The position numbers were made by a program, and so were the translations under genes. From Bacillus sp. AFS037270 (GTDB lineage: Bacteria; Bacillota; Bacilli; Bacillales_B; DSM-18226): a stretch of DNA of 64,000 nt. Of the stretch, positions 8,288 to 16,128 are shown piece by piece. A model generated the notes under the pieces. That model did not search any database. It saw only the letters and a list, made by a program, of their open reading frames with translations, and was not told where the DNA came from. How positions within the stretch are numbered: position 1 is the first letter of the stretch; each line of letters starts with the position of its first letter. The stretch lies in NCBI RefSeq assembly GCF_002585305.1, contig NZ_NUNF01000016.1, positions 62,001 to 126,000 of the forward strand, in the 5' to 3' direction.

Positions 8288-8434
8288 CTAAACTAAAGAC
8301 CGATGGTAAATGGTCTTTTTCTTTATATACAGATCATTAGTTCTTGTATAATAAGAATGAGGTACTGATTGTATGATGAAAGAAATACCAAGGGTTAATA
8401 TTAAAATTCCTAATACATAAAAAACATATTTCAC
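8288..8434 (-). pseudogene. Truncated small membrane protein
   Basis: 48 codons from GTG 8434 (AGAGGT 8 nt upstream) encode one good transmembrane helix, 'YVFYVLGILILTLGISFIIQS', then a basic tail with no further helix. The start resembles the first helix of multi-span YczE-like membrane proteins, which are about 200 aa and often paired with a regulator gene, so this is probably a 5' fragment. The frame can be read upstream to 8479, but that part is the operator palindrome and not coding. Family identity is tentative. Confidence 0.45.
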
Positions 8435-8461
8435 TTTACTCGACCTCTTATCCTTACTTTT

Positions 8462-8479
8462 TTGTTGCAAGTGCAACAA
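8462..8479. promoter_or_regulatory. Perfect operator palindrome TTGTTGCA-AG-TGCAACAA
   Basis: An 18-bp perfect inverted repeat just upstream of the minus-strand membrane-protein fragment. Together with the site at 8509-8526 it flanks the divergent promoter region between that fragment and the MarR remnant, the usual place for a MarR-family operator. Confidence 0.7.
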
Positions 8480-8508
8480 ATTAGGTTGAATTTAATTTAC
8501 ATCCTTTT

Positions 8509-8526
8509 TTATTGCATTTGCAACAA
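8509..8526. promoter_or_regulatory. Second copy of the operator, TTATTGCA-TT-TGCAACAA
   Basis: Same 18-bp symmetry as the site at 8462-8479, with one mismatch between half-sites. It lies 23 bp upstream of the start codon of the MarR-like remnant, consistent with former autoregulation. Confidence 0.65.
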
Positions 8527-8548
8527 AGTATGTACAAAGGAGTTAATT

Positions 8549-8616
8549 ATGAAGGGAATTCTTCGTGAAATTGGAATGATAGCAAGGTCATTGATTCCTT
8601 AAGTAATATAGAGTTT
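8549..8616 (+). pseudogene. N-terminal remnant of a MarR-family regulator
   Basis: ATG 8549 has a strong site, AAAGGAG, 6 nt upstream. It reads 'MKGILREIGMIARSL', typical of the first helix of one MarR subfamily, then a frameshift and stop. In the shifted frame 'SLSNIEF' continues the same family pattern up to about 8616, where homology ends abruptly at the PaiB-like fragment. Only about 25 of some 150 codons remain. Confidence 0.6.
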
Positions 8617-8633
8617 TGAAAGGTGGAATCATT

Positions 8634-8915
8634 ATGTATATACCTAAACATTTTAAAATTGATGATGAATGCACGTTTTATAATTTTATTGAAAAGTATA
8701 GCTTTGCAACTTTATTTTCACAGTATAACGGAGAACCCTACGCTACTCATCTTCCACTGATCTTAAATAAATCTGAAAATGCTTTATATGGTCATTTTGC
8801 ACGTCCGAACGAACAATGGAGGGATGCTGAAAACCAACAAGTTCTTGTGGTTTTCCAAGGTCCAAACTGTTATATTTCACCTTCTTGGTACGAATCAATG
8901 AAAGCAGTGGGGTAA
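8634..8915 (+). pseudogene. 5' fragment of paiB-like FMN-binding regulator gene
   Basis: 93 codons from ATG 8634 (AAGGTGG upstream) match the N-terminal half of PaiB/FMN-binding negative regulators: 'MYIPKHFKIDDECTFYNFIE', 'EPYATHLPL' and 'GPNCYISPSWYES'. Family members are about 200 aa. The frame ends at 'MKAVG' and TAA, exactly where the conserved 'VPTWNY' segment should start, so the gene is truncated. It directly abuts the MarR remnant. Confidence 0.7.
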
Positions 8916-8955
8916 AAAACTTTAATTGACACACAAGCAATTATTTTCTAACTGA

Positions 8956-8985
8956 AGAAGGAGTTTTTCTAAAAAAACTCCTTCT
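8956..8985. terminator. Terminator-like inverted repeat
   Basis: AGAAGGAGTTTTT (8956-8968) pairs with AAAAACTCCTTCT (8973-8985): a 13-bp stem with T/A-rich inner part. No strong T-run follows on the plus strand. It separates the decayed region from the regulatory region of the pdxS-like gene. Confidence 0.6.
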
Positions 8986-9038
8986 AAGAAGCTGTTGTCT
9001 CAAAAGAATCTTTTATTAAATCAAAAAGCTCTTTCTAT

Positions 9039-9100
9039 ATTTATTGGAAATAAATTTTTGCAGTCTAAGCGCAAAAATAAAAAACGTAGTGCCAATAAAT
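9039..9100. promoter_or_regulatory. Nested inverted repeats, candidate enhancer (UAS) for a sigma-54 activator
   Basis: TTTTTGC-N9-GCAAAAA (9055-9061/9071-9077) lies inside a second inverted repeat, ATTTATTGG (9039-9047) with CCAATAAAT (9092-9100). The inner repeat is centred about 85 bp upstream of the sigma-54 -24 element, a normal distance for a bacterial enhancer-binding protein. No activator gene of that class is in the window. Confidence 0.5.
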
Positions 9101-9146
9101 TTTGCATATTGTTTTCACCATCGTTAATAAATACGTGTTTTTAATA

Positions 9147-9164
9147 TTGGCACAGTAATTGCAT
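9147..9164 (+). promoter_or_regulatory. Sigma-54 (-24/-12) promoter upstream of pdxS paralogue
   Basis: TTGGCACAGTAATTGCAT matches the TGGCAC-N5-TTGCA consensus exactly, with GG and GC separated by 10 bp. Transcription would start near 9174, giving a leader of about 140 nt before the pdxS-like start codon. In Bacillus, SigL/sigma-54 drives amino-acid catabolic operons. Confidence 0.85.
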
Positions 9165-9311
9165 GTTTATAAGTGAAAAATATATTTTGGATAAGTGTGC
9201 AAGATTATCCATATTTGAGAGGGGTGACAGGAGAAATTCTTTGCATTTATAAGAAAACAAAACAAATGAATTGAAATGAAATGATTCATAATCATCAAAG
9301 GGGGATTATCA

Positions 9312-10193
9312 ATGAGTACAGGTACGGATCGTGTAAAAAGAGGCATGGCTGAAATGCAAAAGGGCGGCGTCATAATGGATGTTGTGAATGCTGAGCAAGC
9401 AAAAATAGCAGAGGAAGCAGGAGCGGTAGCTGTAATGGCATTGGAGCGCGTACCTTCTGATATCCGTGCAGCTGGCGGAGTAGCAAGAATGGCAGATCCA
9501 CGAATTACAGAAGAAGTTATGAAGGCAGTTTCCATTCCGGTTATGGCAAAAGCACGTATCGGACACATCGTTGAAGCCCGGGTGCTTGAAGCTATGGGCG
9601 TTGATTATATTGATGAGAGCGAAGTTTTAACACCGGCTGATGAAGAATACCATCTAAATAAAAAAGTTTACACTGTTCCATTTGTTTGTGGCTGCCGTGA
9701 TCTAGGCGAAGCAGCTCGCCGTATTGGTGAAGGTGCATCCATGCTTCGTACAAAAGGAGAGCCGGGAACTGGTAATATCGTAGAAGCAGTTCGTCATATC
9801 CGTAAGGTAAATGCACAAGTAAGTAAAGTCGTTTCAATGAGTGAAGATGAATTGATGACAGAGGCTAAGTTACTAGGAGCTCCATATGAACTTCTTGTCG
9901 AGATTAAGCAGCTTGGGCGCCTACCTGTAGTAAACTTTGCAGCTGGTGGAGTAGCAACTCCTGCTGATGCTGCACTTATGATGCAGTTAGGTGCTGATGG
10001 TGTATTTGTTGGTTCCGGAATCTTTAAATCTGATAACCCAGCAAAATTCGCTAGAGCTATCGTGGAAGCAACAACCCACTACCAGGACTATCACCTAATT
10101 GCAGAGATTTCAAAAAATCTTGGAATTGCAATGAAAGGTATTGAGATCTCAACTCTGTCTCCTGAAGCGCGTATGCAGGAACGTGGTTGGTAA
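9312..10193 (+). CDS. pdxS: Pyridoxal 5'-phosphate synthase subunit PdxS (stand-alone paralogue)
   Basis: 293 aa, full length. PdxS builds PLP from ribose 5-phosphate, glyceraldehyde 3-phosphate and ammonia. The residues matching B. subtilis Asp24, Lys81 and Lys149 are present as Asp23, Lys80 ('MAKARIGH') and Lys148 ('[10 protein letters not shown]'). Unlike the usual pdxS-pdxT operon, no pdxT glutaminase gene follows, so this copy would borrow PdxT from elsewhere or use free ammonia. It lies behind a sigma-54 promoter and ahead of a lysine-degradation island with three PLP enzymes, suggesting inducible PLP supply (inference). ATG 9312 follows AAAGGGGGATTATCA. Only a weak AT-rich hairpin follows the stop. 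Confidence 0.92.
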   Translation: MSTGTDRVKRGMAEMQKGGVIMDVVNAEQAKIAEEAGAVAVMALERVPSDIRAAGGVARMADPRITEEVMKAVSIPVMAKARIGHIVEARVLEAMGVDYIDESEVLTPADEEYHLNKKVYTVPFVCGCRDLGEAARRIGEGASMLRTKGEPGTGNIVEAVRHIRKVNAQVSKVVSMSEDELMTEAKLLGAPYELLVEIKQLGRLPVVNFAAGGVATPADAALMMQLGADGVFVGSGIFKSDNPAKFARAIVEATTHYQDYHLIAEISKNLGIAMKGIEISTLSPEARMQERGW

Positions 10194-10290
10194 AAAATTT
10201 TTAATCTTTGTGGAAGGTTCTTGTCAGTAAGAGATAATAATTTATATATTATTATAGTTTTTAAAAATAGTCGTAAACCGTTTCCAGATA

Positions 10291-10305
10291 TTGAAAGCGC
10301 TTTAA
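10291..10305 (+). promoter_or_regulatory. Catabolite-responsive element (CcpA cre)
   Basis: TTGAAAGCGCTTTAA matches the cre pattern WTGNAANCGNWNNCW at all but one position. It is centred about 35 bp upstream of the -35 box at 10333, a position compatible with either repression or activation by CcpA. Confidence 0.6.
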
Positions 10306-10332
10306 CATATTTGAAAATTTAGAATATTATTA

Positions 10333-10361
10333 TTGACATTGTTTTTTCTGACCCGTATACT
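10333..10361 (+). promoter_or_regulatory. Sigma-A promoter for the DUF3870-like gene
   Basis: TTGACA (10333-10338), a 17-bp spacer and TATACT (10356-10361) form a near-consensus housekeeping promoter. Transcription would start near 10368, about 40 nt before the ATG at 10409. Confidence 0.8.
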
Positions 10362-10408
10362 CGTGTTAGAAATATGATCAGTTGGTTTTTGAAAGGAGGA
10401 TTAGGGGC

Positions 10409-10738
10409 ATGCAAACACTGGAAACAGTGATTGTTACAGGATATGCAAAGGCTCCACAGGGTACTTCCATGTATGAAATGTATAAGCATGCGGGAATTGT
10501 ACTCGAAGTGGAACTGAAAGAGCATAAAATTATCGGCGCCGAATTTACATTCGTAACAGAACTAACGAAAAACTATTTTCAAAAACTACTGATTGGTTAC
10601 TGTCTTCGAGACGGTGTTGAGCCGCTGATAGAACGAATTCAAAGCTTTTATTTTGCTCCATCCCAGCAAGCGATCATTGTGGCCTTACAGGCGGCAGTAC
10701 AACGTTATTGGGATAACATAAAGCAAAAGAATACATAA
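10409..10738 (+). CDS. DUF3870-like small protein
   Basis: 109 aa, no membrane segment or signal. The pattern 'VTGYAKAPQGTSMYEMYKHAGIVLEVE', split over about residues 9-35, and 'FFTFVTELTKNYFQKLL'-like helix follow the DUF3870 family, whose members occur near catabolic and CoA-transferase genes in Firmicutes. The biochemical role is unknown. ATG 10409 has AAAGGAGG 9 nt upstream; an upstream in-frame ATG at 10382 lacks a site. It has its own sigma-A promoter with a cre box, and a structured leader separates it from the CoA-transferase genes. Confidence 0.65.
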   Translation: MQTLETVIVTGYAKAPQGTSMYEMYKHAGIVLEVELKEHKIIGAEFTFVTELTKNYFQKLLIGYCLRDGVEPLIERIQSFYFAPSQQAIIVALQAAVQRYWDNIKQKNT

Positions 10739-10787
10739 CGTTTGGTTATAATAAAGTGGGAAGATGACCTCTTTCCATGGTCTTATT

Positions 10788-10876
10788 AAAACCGGGCAAA
10801 CATGAACACTTTGTAAGGAATGTTCTTTAGAACGCATTCTTTATGGAGGATTTATGTTTTGTCCGGTTTTTTATTT
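10788..10876 (+). promoter_or_regulatory. Structured leader with terminator-like end before the CoA-transferase genes
   Basis: AAAACCGGGCAAACAT (10788-10803) pairs with ATGTTTTGTCCGGTTTT (10854-10870): about 16 bp with one G-U pair and one bulged base, followed by TTATTTTT. The 50-nt loop holds an inner imperfect palindrome around TTCTTTAGAA. It may be a plain terminator of the DUF3870-like gene with a long loop, or a cis-acting attenuator. It matches no riboswitch family known to me. Confidence 0.5.
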
Positions 10877-10925
10877 TTCCAAACCGTTAAAACACACAAA
10901 TAGCCAAGAGGAGGAAGGGAAAAGG

Positions 10926-11582
10926 ATGAGCAAGCTGATTACATGCGCTGAAGCTGTAAAAATGGTTAAAAGCGGCTCACGGATTATGGTAGGAGGATTT
11001 GGACTTGTAGGATGTCCACTCAGTTTAATTGACGCTTTGGCTCAAGAAGACGTGAAAGACTTAGAGATTATTAGTAATAACCTTGGAGAGCCGGGGAGAG
11101 GTCTTGGAGTCTTAGTACGGCAAAAACAAGTGAAAAAGGCGATCGGTTCCTACTTTACCTCTAACCCTGAGGTCGTGAAAGCCTATCAGGATCAAGAATT
11201 GGAGGTAGAGCTTATCCCGCAGGGAACGATGTCTGAGGCTATCCGGGCGGGCGGTGCCGGTATCGGGGGATTTTATACACCGGTCAGTGTCGGAACGAAA
11301 ATCGCCGAAACCAAAGAAGTGAGAGCCCTAAACGGTAAAAAATATGTGTTCCAGGAGCCAATTAAAGCCGATTTTGCTTTCATAAAAGCGAAAAAAGCGG
11401 ATCAATTAGGAAATCTCATTTACAACCAATCAGCAAGAAACTTTAATCCAATGATGGCAACAGCTGCAAATGTTGTGATTGCAGAGGTTGACGAGATGGT
11501 GGAGGCAGGGGGAATTTCCCCTGAAGAAATTGTGACCCCTCATTTATACGTGGATTATATCGTTGTAAAGGAAGGGAACTAG
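10926..11582 (+). CDS. 3-oxoacid CoA-transferase subunit A (AtoD/YodS-type)
   Basis: 218 aa, the usual length of family I CoA-transferase alpha subunits. It has the N-terminal 'KSGSRIMVGGFGLVGCP' glycine-rich loop and the 'GTMSEAIRAGGAGIGGFYTP' region typical of the family. With the next gene it forms the enzyme that moves CoA to a beta-keto acid; in the lysine pathway that would be a 3-keto-6-acetamidohexanoate-type acid (inference, by analogy with B. subtilis yodS-yodR beside kamA). The frame is open back to 10854, but that stretch is the leader hairpin; ATG 10926 follows an AGGAGGAAGG stretch. The B subunit starts 2 bp after the stop. Confidence 0.88.
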   Translation: MSKLITCAEAVKMVKSGSRIMVGGFGLVGCPLSLIDALAQEDVKDLEIISNNLGEPGRGLGVLVRQKQVKKAIGSYFTSNPEVVKAYQDQELEVELIPQGTMSEAIRAGGAGIGGFYTPVSVGTKIAETKEVRALNGKKYVFQEPIKADFAFIKAKKADQLGNLIYNQSARNFNPMMATAANVVIAEVDEMVEAGGISPEEIVTPHLYVDYIVVKEGN

Positions 11583-11583
11583 C

Positions 11584-12246
11584 ATGAATCCAAAACAATA
11601 CATTGCTGCAAGGGCAGCGAATGAATTAAAGCCTGGCGATATCGTCAATTTGGGGATTGGGATTCCAACGCTGGTGGCTGATTATATTCCATCAGATGTC
11701 AAAGTGTTTTTACATTCGGAAAATGGCATTCTTGGAGTAGGTCCTTCTCCAGATCCGGAGCATACGGACCCAAATCTGGTCAATGCAGGGAAACTACCCG
11801 TTTCGGTATTAGAAGGAGCATCCTTTTTTGATAGCGCTTCCTCTTTTGCGATGATTCGCGGAGGGCATGTAAGTGTCTCTATTCTTGGTGCACTGCAAAT
11901 CGATGCCAATGGTCGAATCGCTAATTGGGCCGTACCAGGAAAAGGTGTTCTGGGTGTTGGCGGGGCAATGGATTTATTGGAGGGCTCTAAGAAGGTGATT
12001 GTCACCACGAAGCATACAAATACCGAGGGGGGGGCAAAAATCGTCAAGGAATTAACCTATCCAATAACATCGGAACGAATAGTGGATTTAATTATTACTG
12101 ATTTGGCGGTTTTTACAGTGAAGGCAGATGGACTTCATCTGATCGAGCTGTCCCCTGGGGTTTCCCTCAGGGAAGTGGAGCAGAAAACGGGAGCACCTTT
12201 CCATATTCCTGAGTTATTCAAAAACAGCAAAGAGGTGACCGTGTAG
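11584..12246 (+). CDS. 3-oxoacid CoA-transferase subunit B (AtoA/YodR-type)
   Basis: 220 aa. 'NLGIGIPTLVADYIP' and 'LHSENGILGVGP' are the family I beta-subunit signatures; the Glu in 'SENG' is the catalytic glutamate that carries the covalent CoA thioester. It is translationally coupled to the A subunit, 2 bp upstream, and its TAG overlaps the GTG start of the thiolase. The tight coupling supports one operon in which a beta-keto acid is activated and then cleaved. Confidence 0.9.
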   Translation: MNPKQYIAARAANELKPGDIVNLGIGIPTLVADYIPSDVKVFLHSENGILGVGPSPDPEHTDPNLVNAGKLPVSVLEGASFFDSASSFAMIRGGHVSVSILGALQIDANGRIANWAVPGKGVLGVGGAMDLLEGSKKVIVTTKHTNTEGGAKIVKELTYPITSERIVDLIITDLAVFTVKADGLHLIELSPGVSLREVEQKTGAPFHIPELFKNSKEVTV

Positions 12247-13436
12247 TGGTTGTCATTGTAAATGCCTTTCGTACTGCCATCGGAAGCTTTGGCGGGTCAC
12301 TGGTGAATACTCGTCCAGAAGAGCTGGTTTCCCTGATTATGAAAAATAACCTTTCCGCTTCCGGTTACGGTGCCAATATTGTCGATGAAGTCATCGTCGG
12401 GCAAACAAAGCAGAGTGCCCATGCTCCGAATATCGCAAGGGTCGCTGCACTATTGGCCCATTTTCCTGAATCCCTTCCTGCTTATACGGTCCATCGGCAG
12501 TGCGGCTCGGGAATGCAGGCGGTCATAAACGGAGCTATGTCGATTTTGGCCGGCCAGGCGAGCGTTGTGTTAGCAGGAGGAGTTGAAAGTATGTCACAAG
12601 CTCCTCATTATTCGGTTGGGAATCGATTCGGACCAAAGATGGGAGATATCACATTGTACGATTCCAATACGGAAAGTCAGCCAAGATCCCAGCCGGAGGA
12701 GATATACGGCCGCTTCACGATGGGGCAAACAGCAGAATGGCTAGCTGAAAAATATAACATTAGCCGCCAGGAACAAGACGAATTTGCTTATATAAGCCAG
12801 CAGAAAGCGAAACGCGCCATTGAAATGGGTCGTTTTGAAGAAGAAATCATTCCTGTTCCGGTAAAGGAAGGAAAAACAGGGATCAGAAACTTTGCGACAG
12901 ATGAGCACCCCAGATTAACGGAAATAGAAACACTTGGAACATTAAGGCCTGTGTTTCAAATGGATGGTACGGTAACAGCCGGAAATTCATCCGGAAGAAA
13001 TGATGGTGGCTCGATGCTGCTGTTGATGTCGGAAGAAAAGGCGAAACAACTCGGAGTTGTCCCGATGGCAAGGATTCGTTCCTTTGCTGCAGCGGGTGTA
13101 TCGCCAAAAGAAATGGGAATCGGTCCTGTTCCGGCATCCCAAATGGCATTGAAAAAGGCGGGGCTCCGTTTGGAAGATATCGATTTGATTGAATTAAATG
13201 AGGCATTCGCTGCGCAAAGTCTTGCCTGTTTACGAGAATGGGGCATAAAAGGAGACAACGTCAATGTAAATGGAGGAGCGATCGCCTTAGGGCATCCACT
13301 TGGATGCTCCGGTGCAAGGATCGTCACTACATTGTGTCATGAGCTTGATAAACAAAAGCGGCAATTTGGCCTTGCAACGATTTGTGTCGCGGGAGGATTA
13401 GGAATGGCTATGGTGGTGGAAAGATGGATGGAATAA
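12246..13436 (+). CDS. Thiolase (acetyl-CoA C-acyltransferase family)
   Basis: 396 aa, full length. Catalytic residues are visible: Cys86 in 'HRQCGSGMQ', His350 in 'ALGHPLGCSG' and Cys380 in 'ICVAGGLG'. It would split the 3-ketoacyl-CoA made by the preceding CoA-transferase into acetyl-CoA and a CoA ester two carbons shorter; in the lysine route that is 4-acetamidobutyryl-CoA or 4-aminobutyryl-CoA (inference). GTG 12246 overlaps the upstream TAG, and the stop lies 13 nt inside the next gene. Strict acetoacetyl-CoA thiolase activity cannot be excluded. Confidence 0.9.
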   Translation: MVVIVNAFRTAIGSFGGSLVNTRPEELVSLIMKNNLSASGYGANIVDEVIVGQTKQSAHAPNIARVAALLAHFPESLPAYTVHRQCGSGMQAVINGAMSILAGQASVVLAGGVESMSQAPHYSVGNRFGPKMGDITLYDSNTESQPRSQPEEIYGRFTMGQTAEWLAEKYNISRQEQDEFAYISQQKAKRAIEMGRFEEEIIPVPVKEGKTGIRNFATDEHPRLTEIETLGTLRPVFQMDGTVTAGNSSGRNDGGSMLLLMSEEKAKQLGVVPMARIRSFAAAGVSPKEMGIGPVPASQMALKKAGLRLEDIDLIELNEAFAAQSLACLREWGIKGDNVNVNGGAIALGHPLGCSGARIVTTLCHELDKQKRQFGLATICVAGGLGMAMVVERWME

Positions 13437-14809
13437 AAAAAGACTACGTGTTTCATCGTGATTTAAAAAAGAAATATCCGATTATTACCCACGGTGCAGG
13501 CTCCTATCTCTTCGATGAAAACGGGAAAAAATATTTAGATGCTTGTTCGGGGGCAGTGGCAGCCAACTTGGGCCATGGAATATCGTCCATCGGAGAGGCC
13601 ATGGCGGAACAAGCAAAAAAAGCAGCTTTCGTCCATACCATGCGTTTCGAGACAAAAGCACTCCATCAGCTGGCCGAAACAATCGGAAAAATGGCGCCGG
13701 ACCATTTAAATAAAGTGTATTTTACAACCGGCGGTTCCGAAGCAAATGAAAGTGCACTGAAGTTGGCAAGGCAATATCATCGGGATGCCGGCAGACATCA
13801 AAAACATATTGTCATAGGGAGATGGCAGTCGTACCACGGTAACACGATTGGTTCTTTATCAGCAGGAGGGGACGTCAAACGCAGGCATGCCTACACTCCT
13901 AATCTTTTAAACTATGCCCATGTCTATTCTCCGTACTGCCATCGATGTCCGTATGATCGTCAAAAGGATGATTGTCTTTCGAACCAAAACTGGACGTGCG
14001 TTACGGATATTGAAAGATCGATTTTAGAGCTTGGGCCAGAGAACGTGTCGGCGTTTATAGCCGAACCGATTGTCGGAAGCCAGCAAGGAGCTGTTCCGCC
14101 GCCGCTAGGGTATTTTAAGAAAGTTCGGGAGCTGTGTGACCGTTATCAAATTCTTTTAATTATTGATGAAGTGATGACTGGATTCGGTCGTACCGGCACC
14201 AACTTTGCGACAGAACAGATAGGGATCGTTCCGGATATCATTACTTTTGGAAAAGGGGTATCAGCGGGATATGCCCCGCTTGCCGGAATGATTGTTCATG
14301 ATCGTGTAATCGATGGGCTCATTGAAAACAGCGACGGGAAATTCATTCACGGTTACACATATAGCGGGCATCCCGTAGCGGTTGCAGCCGGCCAAGCTGC
14401 ATTGGACATATATAAGCAGGAATCGGTGCTGGAAAACGTCAAAAAACAAGGTCCTTACCTTTTCAACCGGCTTTTGGAGTTGAAGCAAAAACACGCTTTT
14501 ATCTCTGATGTGCGCGGTAGAGGGCTTTTAATGGGTATCGAGCTTGTGAAGGATCGTGAACAGGATCTATTGTTCGACCCTGCTGAAAAAGCGGCTGAAA
14601 GATTGAATGGAATTGCCATGGATCTCGGTGCGGTTTTTTACCCCGGTTCCGGTTCGATTGACGGCACAAAGGGGGAACACCTTATCATTAGCCCTCCTTT
14701 AAATGTTACCAAAAAAGAAATGGATGAGATTGTAAGAATTCTAGATGAATCATTCACCATATTCAAGCTTCAATTAAGAAAGGATGAACTCTATGAAATT
14801 ACAAAATAA
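13424..14809 (+). CDS. Class III (PLP) aminotransferase, YodT-like
   Basis: 461 aa. Fold-type I class III aminotransferase with the PLP lysine Lys277 in 'ITFGKGVSAGYAPL', the 'LLIIDEVMTGFGRTG' phosphate/Asp region and 'TTGGSEANESALKLA'. Cys172, Cys175, Cys184 and Cys192 form a four-cysteine insert as in YodT-type and related enzymes. In the lysine route it would remove the 3-amino group of (acetyl-)beta-lysine to give the 3-keto acid for the CoA-transferase. The frame is open from 13382, but ATG 13424 follows GGTGGTGGAAAG and overlaps the thiolase end by 13 nt, typical coupling. The end overlaps the next start. Confidence 0.85.
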   Translation: MDGIKKDYVFHRDLKKKYPIITHGAGSYLFDENGKKYLDACSGAVAANLGHGISSIGEAMAEQAKKAAFVHTMRFETKALHQLAETIGKMAPDHLNKVYFTTGGSEANESALKLARQYHRDAGRHQKHIVIGRWQSYHGNTIGSLSAGGDVKRRHAYTPNLLNYAHVYSPYCHRCPYDRQKDDCLSNQNWTCVTDIERSILELGPENVSAFIAEPIVGSQQGAVPPPLGYFKKVRELCDRYQILLIIDEVMTGFGRTGTNFATEQIGIVPDIITFGKGVSAGYAPLAGMIVHDRVIDGLIENSDGKFIHGYTYSGHPVAVAAGQAALDIYKQESVLENVKKQGPYLFNRLLELKQKHAFISDVRGRGLLMGIELVKDREQDLLFDPAEKAAERLNGIAMDLGAVFYPGSGSIDGTKGEHLIISPPLNVTKKEMDEIVRILDESFTIFKLQLRKDELYEITK

Positions 14810-16088
14810 AACAGCAGAAATCCAAGAAAAAGCAAAAAAACACTTATCACCGGTTATGACAAGGGTGACTGAGCTTGTCATTGAAAAAGCGCATGGCGCC
14901 AAATTTTGGACGATGGACGGAAAGGAATATATTGATTTCGTTTCAGGAGTCGCCGTCAACGCTGTAGGGCATACGAACAAAAAAATGGTCGAGGCGATTC
15001 AGAAGCAGGCAGAAGCCTTGATACATCTGGGATTGAATTATGGTTATTATGAAACGGCGGCAAATTTGGCAGAAAAGCTTGCTCACATCACTCCTGGAAA
15101 TTTAGACACCGTCTTTTTCTCTAATTCTGGAGCTGAAGCAATTGATGGGGCTCTTAAACTGGCAAAAGCGGCAACAGGCAGACCAGCGATTATTGCTTTT
15201 GAAGGATCGTTTCATGGCCGCACATTAGGAGCAACAGCCATAACGGCCTCAAGCTCTAAATACCGCCGTTATTATGAACCGATTTTAGGAGAAGTGTACC
15301 ATGCACCATATCCGTATCCGAGCCAGTTAAAAAACATTAGAGAAGAAGAAGTTGAAGAATATTGCTTGAATCAGCTTCAGAAATTGTTTGATTTACGCGT
15401 CGACCCTTCACGAGTAGCCGCGATCATCATTGAACCGGTAATGGGGGAAGGCGGCTATTATCCAGCACCGCCAAGCTTCTTGCAGGCGTTAAGAAAGATG
15501 ACAGAGGAACACGGCATTTTGCTTATCTTTGATGAAGTACAAACAGGATTTGGCCGGACCGGTAAAATGTTCGCGGCAGAGCATGCGAATGTCACTCCTG
15601 ATATTTTGGTACTGGCAAAAGCCCTTTCTGGCGGGATGCCTCTTGGTGCGATTGTGGCAAGCCGCGAGCTGCATGAAAAATGGCCGACGGCAGGTCACGG
15701 TTCGACATTTGGTGGAAATCCGGTTTCTTGTGCAGCGGCATTGGCAAACATCGAGGTTATTGAGGAAGAAAAGTTAGTCGAACGCAGTGCAAAACTAGGT
15801 GCGGAAATTGTGCGCAGGCTACAAAGCTCGATCGGTCATTTACCAGGTATTGTTGAAGTCCGTGGAGTCGGTATGATGATCGGCATTGAATTCGATTCGC
15901 AATCTGCTCCTTATTATGTACCTAAAATTAAATCAAAGGCACTGGAAAATGGTTTGCTTATTATGAACTGCGGTGTAAGCGGGCAAACAATCCGATTAAT
16001 GCTGCCACTTAATATTGAAGAAGATGTGCTGAATATAGGATTAACGATTTTAGAAGATGTGATCACCGAAAGCATTTCAGGAAACTAA
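14793..16088 (+). CDS. gabT: 4-aminobutyrate aminotransferase-like class III aminotransferase
   Basis: 431 aa, GabT length. Lys276 in 'LVLAKALSGGMPLGA' should bind PLP; 'LIFDEVQTGFGRTGK' and 'SNSGAEAIDGALKLAK' are GABA/acetylornithine-type signatures. The expected reaction is 4-aminobutyrate plus 2-oxoglutarate to succinate semialdehyde plus glutamate, and the next gene encodes a matching aldehyde dehydrogenase. ATG 14793 has AAAGG 9 nt upstream; ATG 14784 would leave no spacing. It overlaps the previous gene by 17 nt. 5-Aminovalerate aminotransferase is an alternative of the same family. Confidence 0.85.
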   Translation: MKLQNKTAEIQEKAKKHLSPVMTRVTELVIEKAHGAKFWTMDGKEYIDFVSGVAVNAVGHTNKKMVEAIQKQAEALIHLGLNYGYYETAANLAEKLAHITPGNLDTVFFSNSGAEAIDGALKLAKAATGRPAIIAFEGSFHGRTLGATAITASSSKYRRYYEPILGEVYHAPYPYPSQLKNIREEEVEEYCLNQLQKLFDLRVDPSRVAAIIIEPVMGEGGYYPAPPSFLQALRKMTEEHGILLIFDEVQTGFGRTGKMFAAEHANVTPDILVLAKALSGGMPLGAIVASRELHEKWPTAGHGSTFGGNPVSCAAALANIEVIEEEKLVERSAKLGAEIVRRLQSSIGHLPGIVEVRGVGMMIGIEFDSQSAPYYVPKIKSKALENGLLIMNCGVSGQTIRLMLPLNIEEDVLNIGLTILEDVITESISGN

Positions 16089-16128
16089 TTTTCATTTCCA
16101 CGGAATACCACAAAAGGAGGTCTAGCTT

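Noticed and set aside
8462..8479. N-terminal extension of the minus-strand membrane fragment starting at 8479
   Set aside because: The extension translates the operator palindrome and lacks a ribosome binding site; GTG 8434 is the better start.
9167..9837. Long minus-strand frames opposite pdxS
   Set aside because: They mirror the codon pattern of pdxS, lack ribosome binding sites and resemble no protein family.
10271..10286. A second cre-like box (GTAAACCGTTTCCA) near the DUF3870 promoter
   Set aside because: It fails the conserved TG at the left end when CG is aligned, unlike TTGAAAGCGCTTTAA just downstream.
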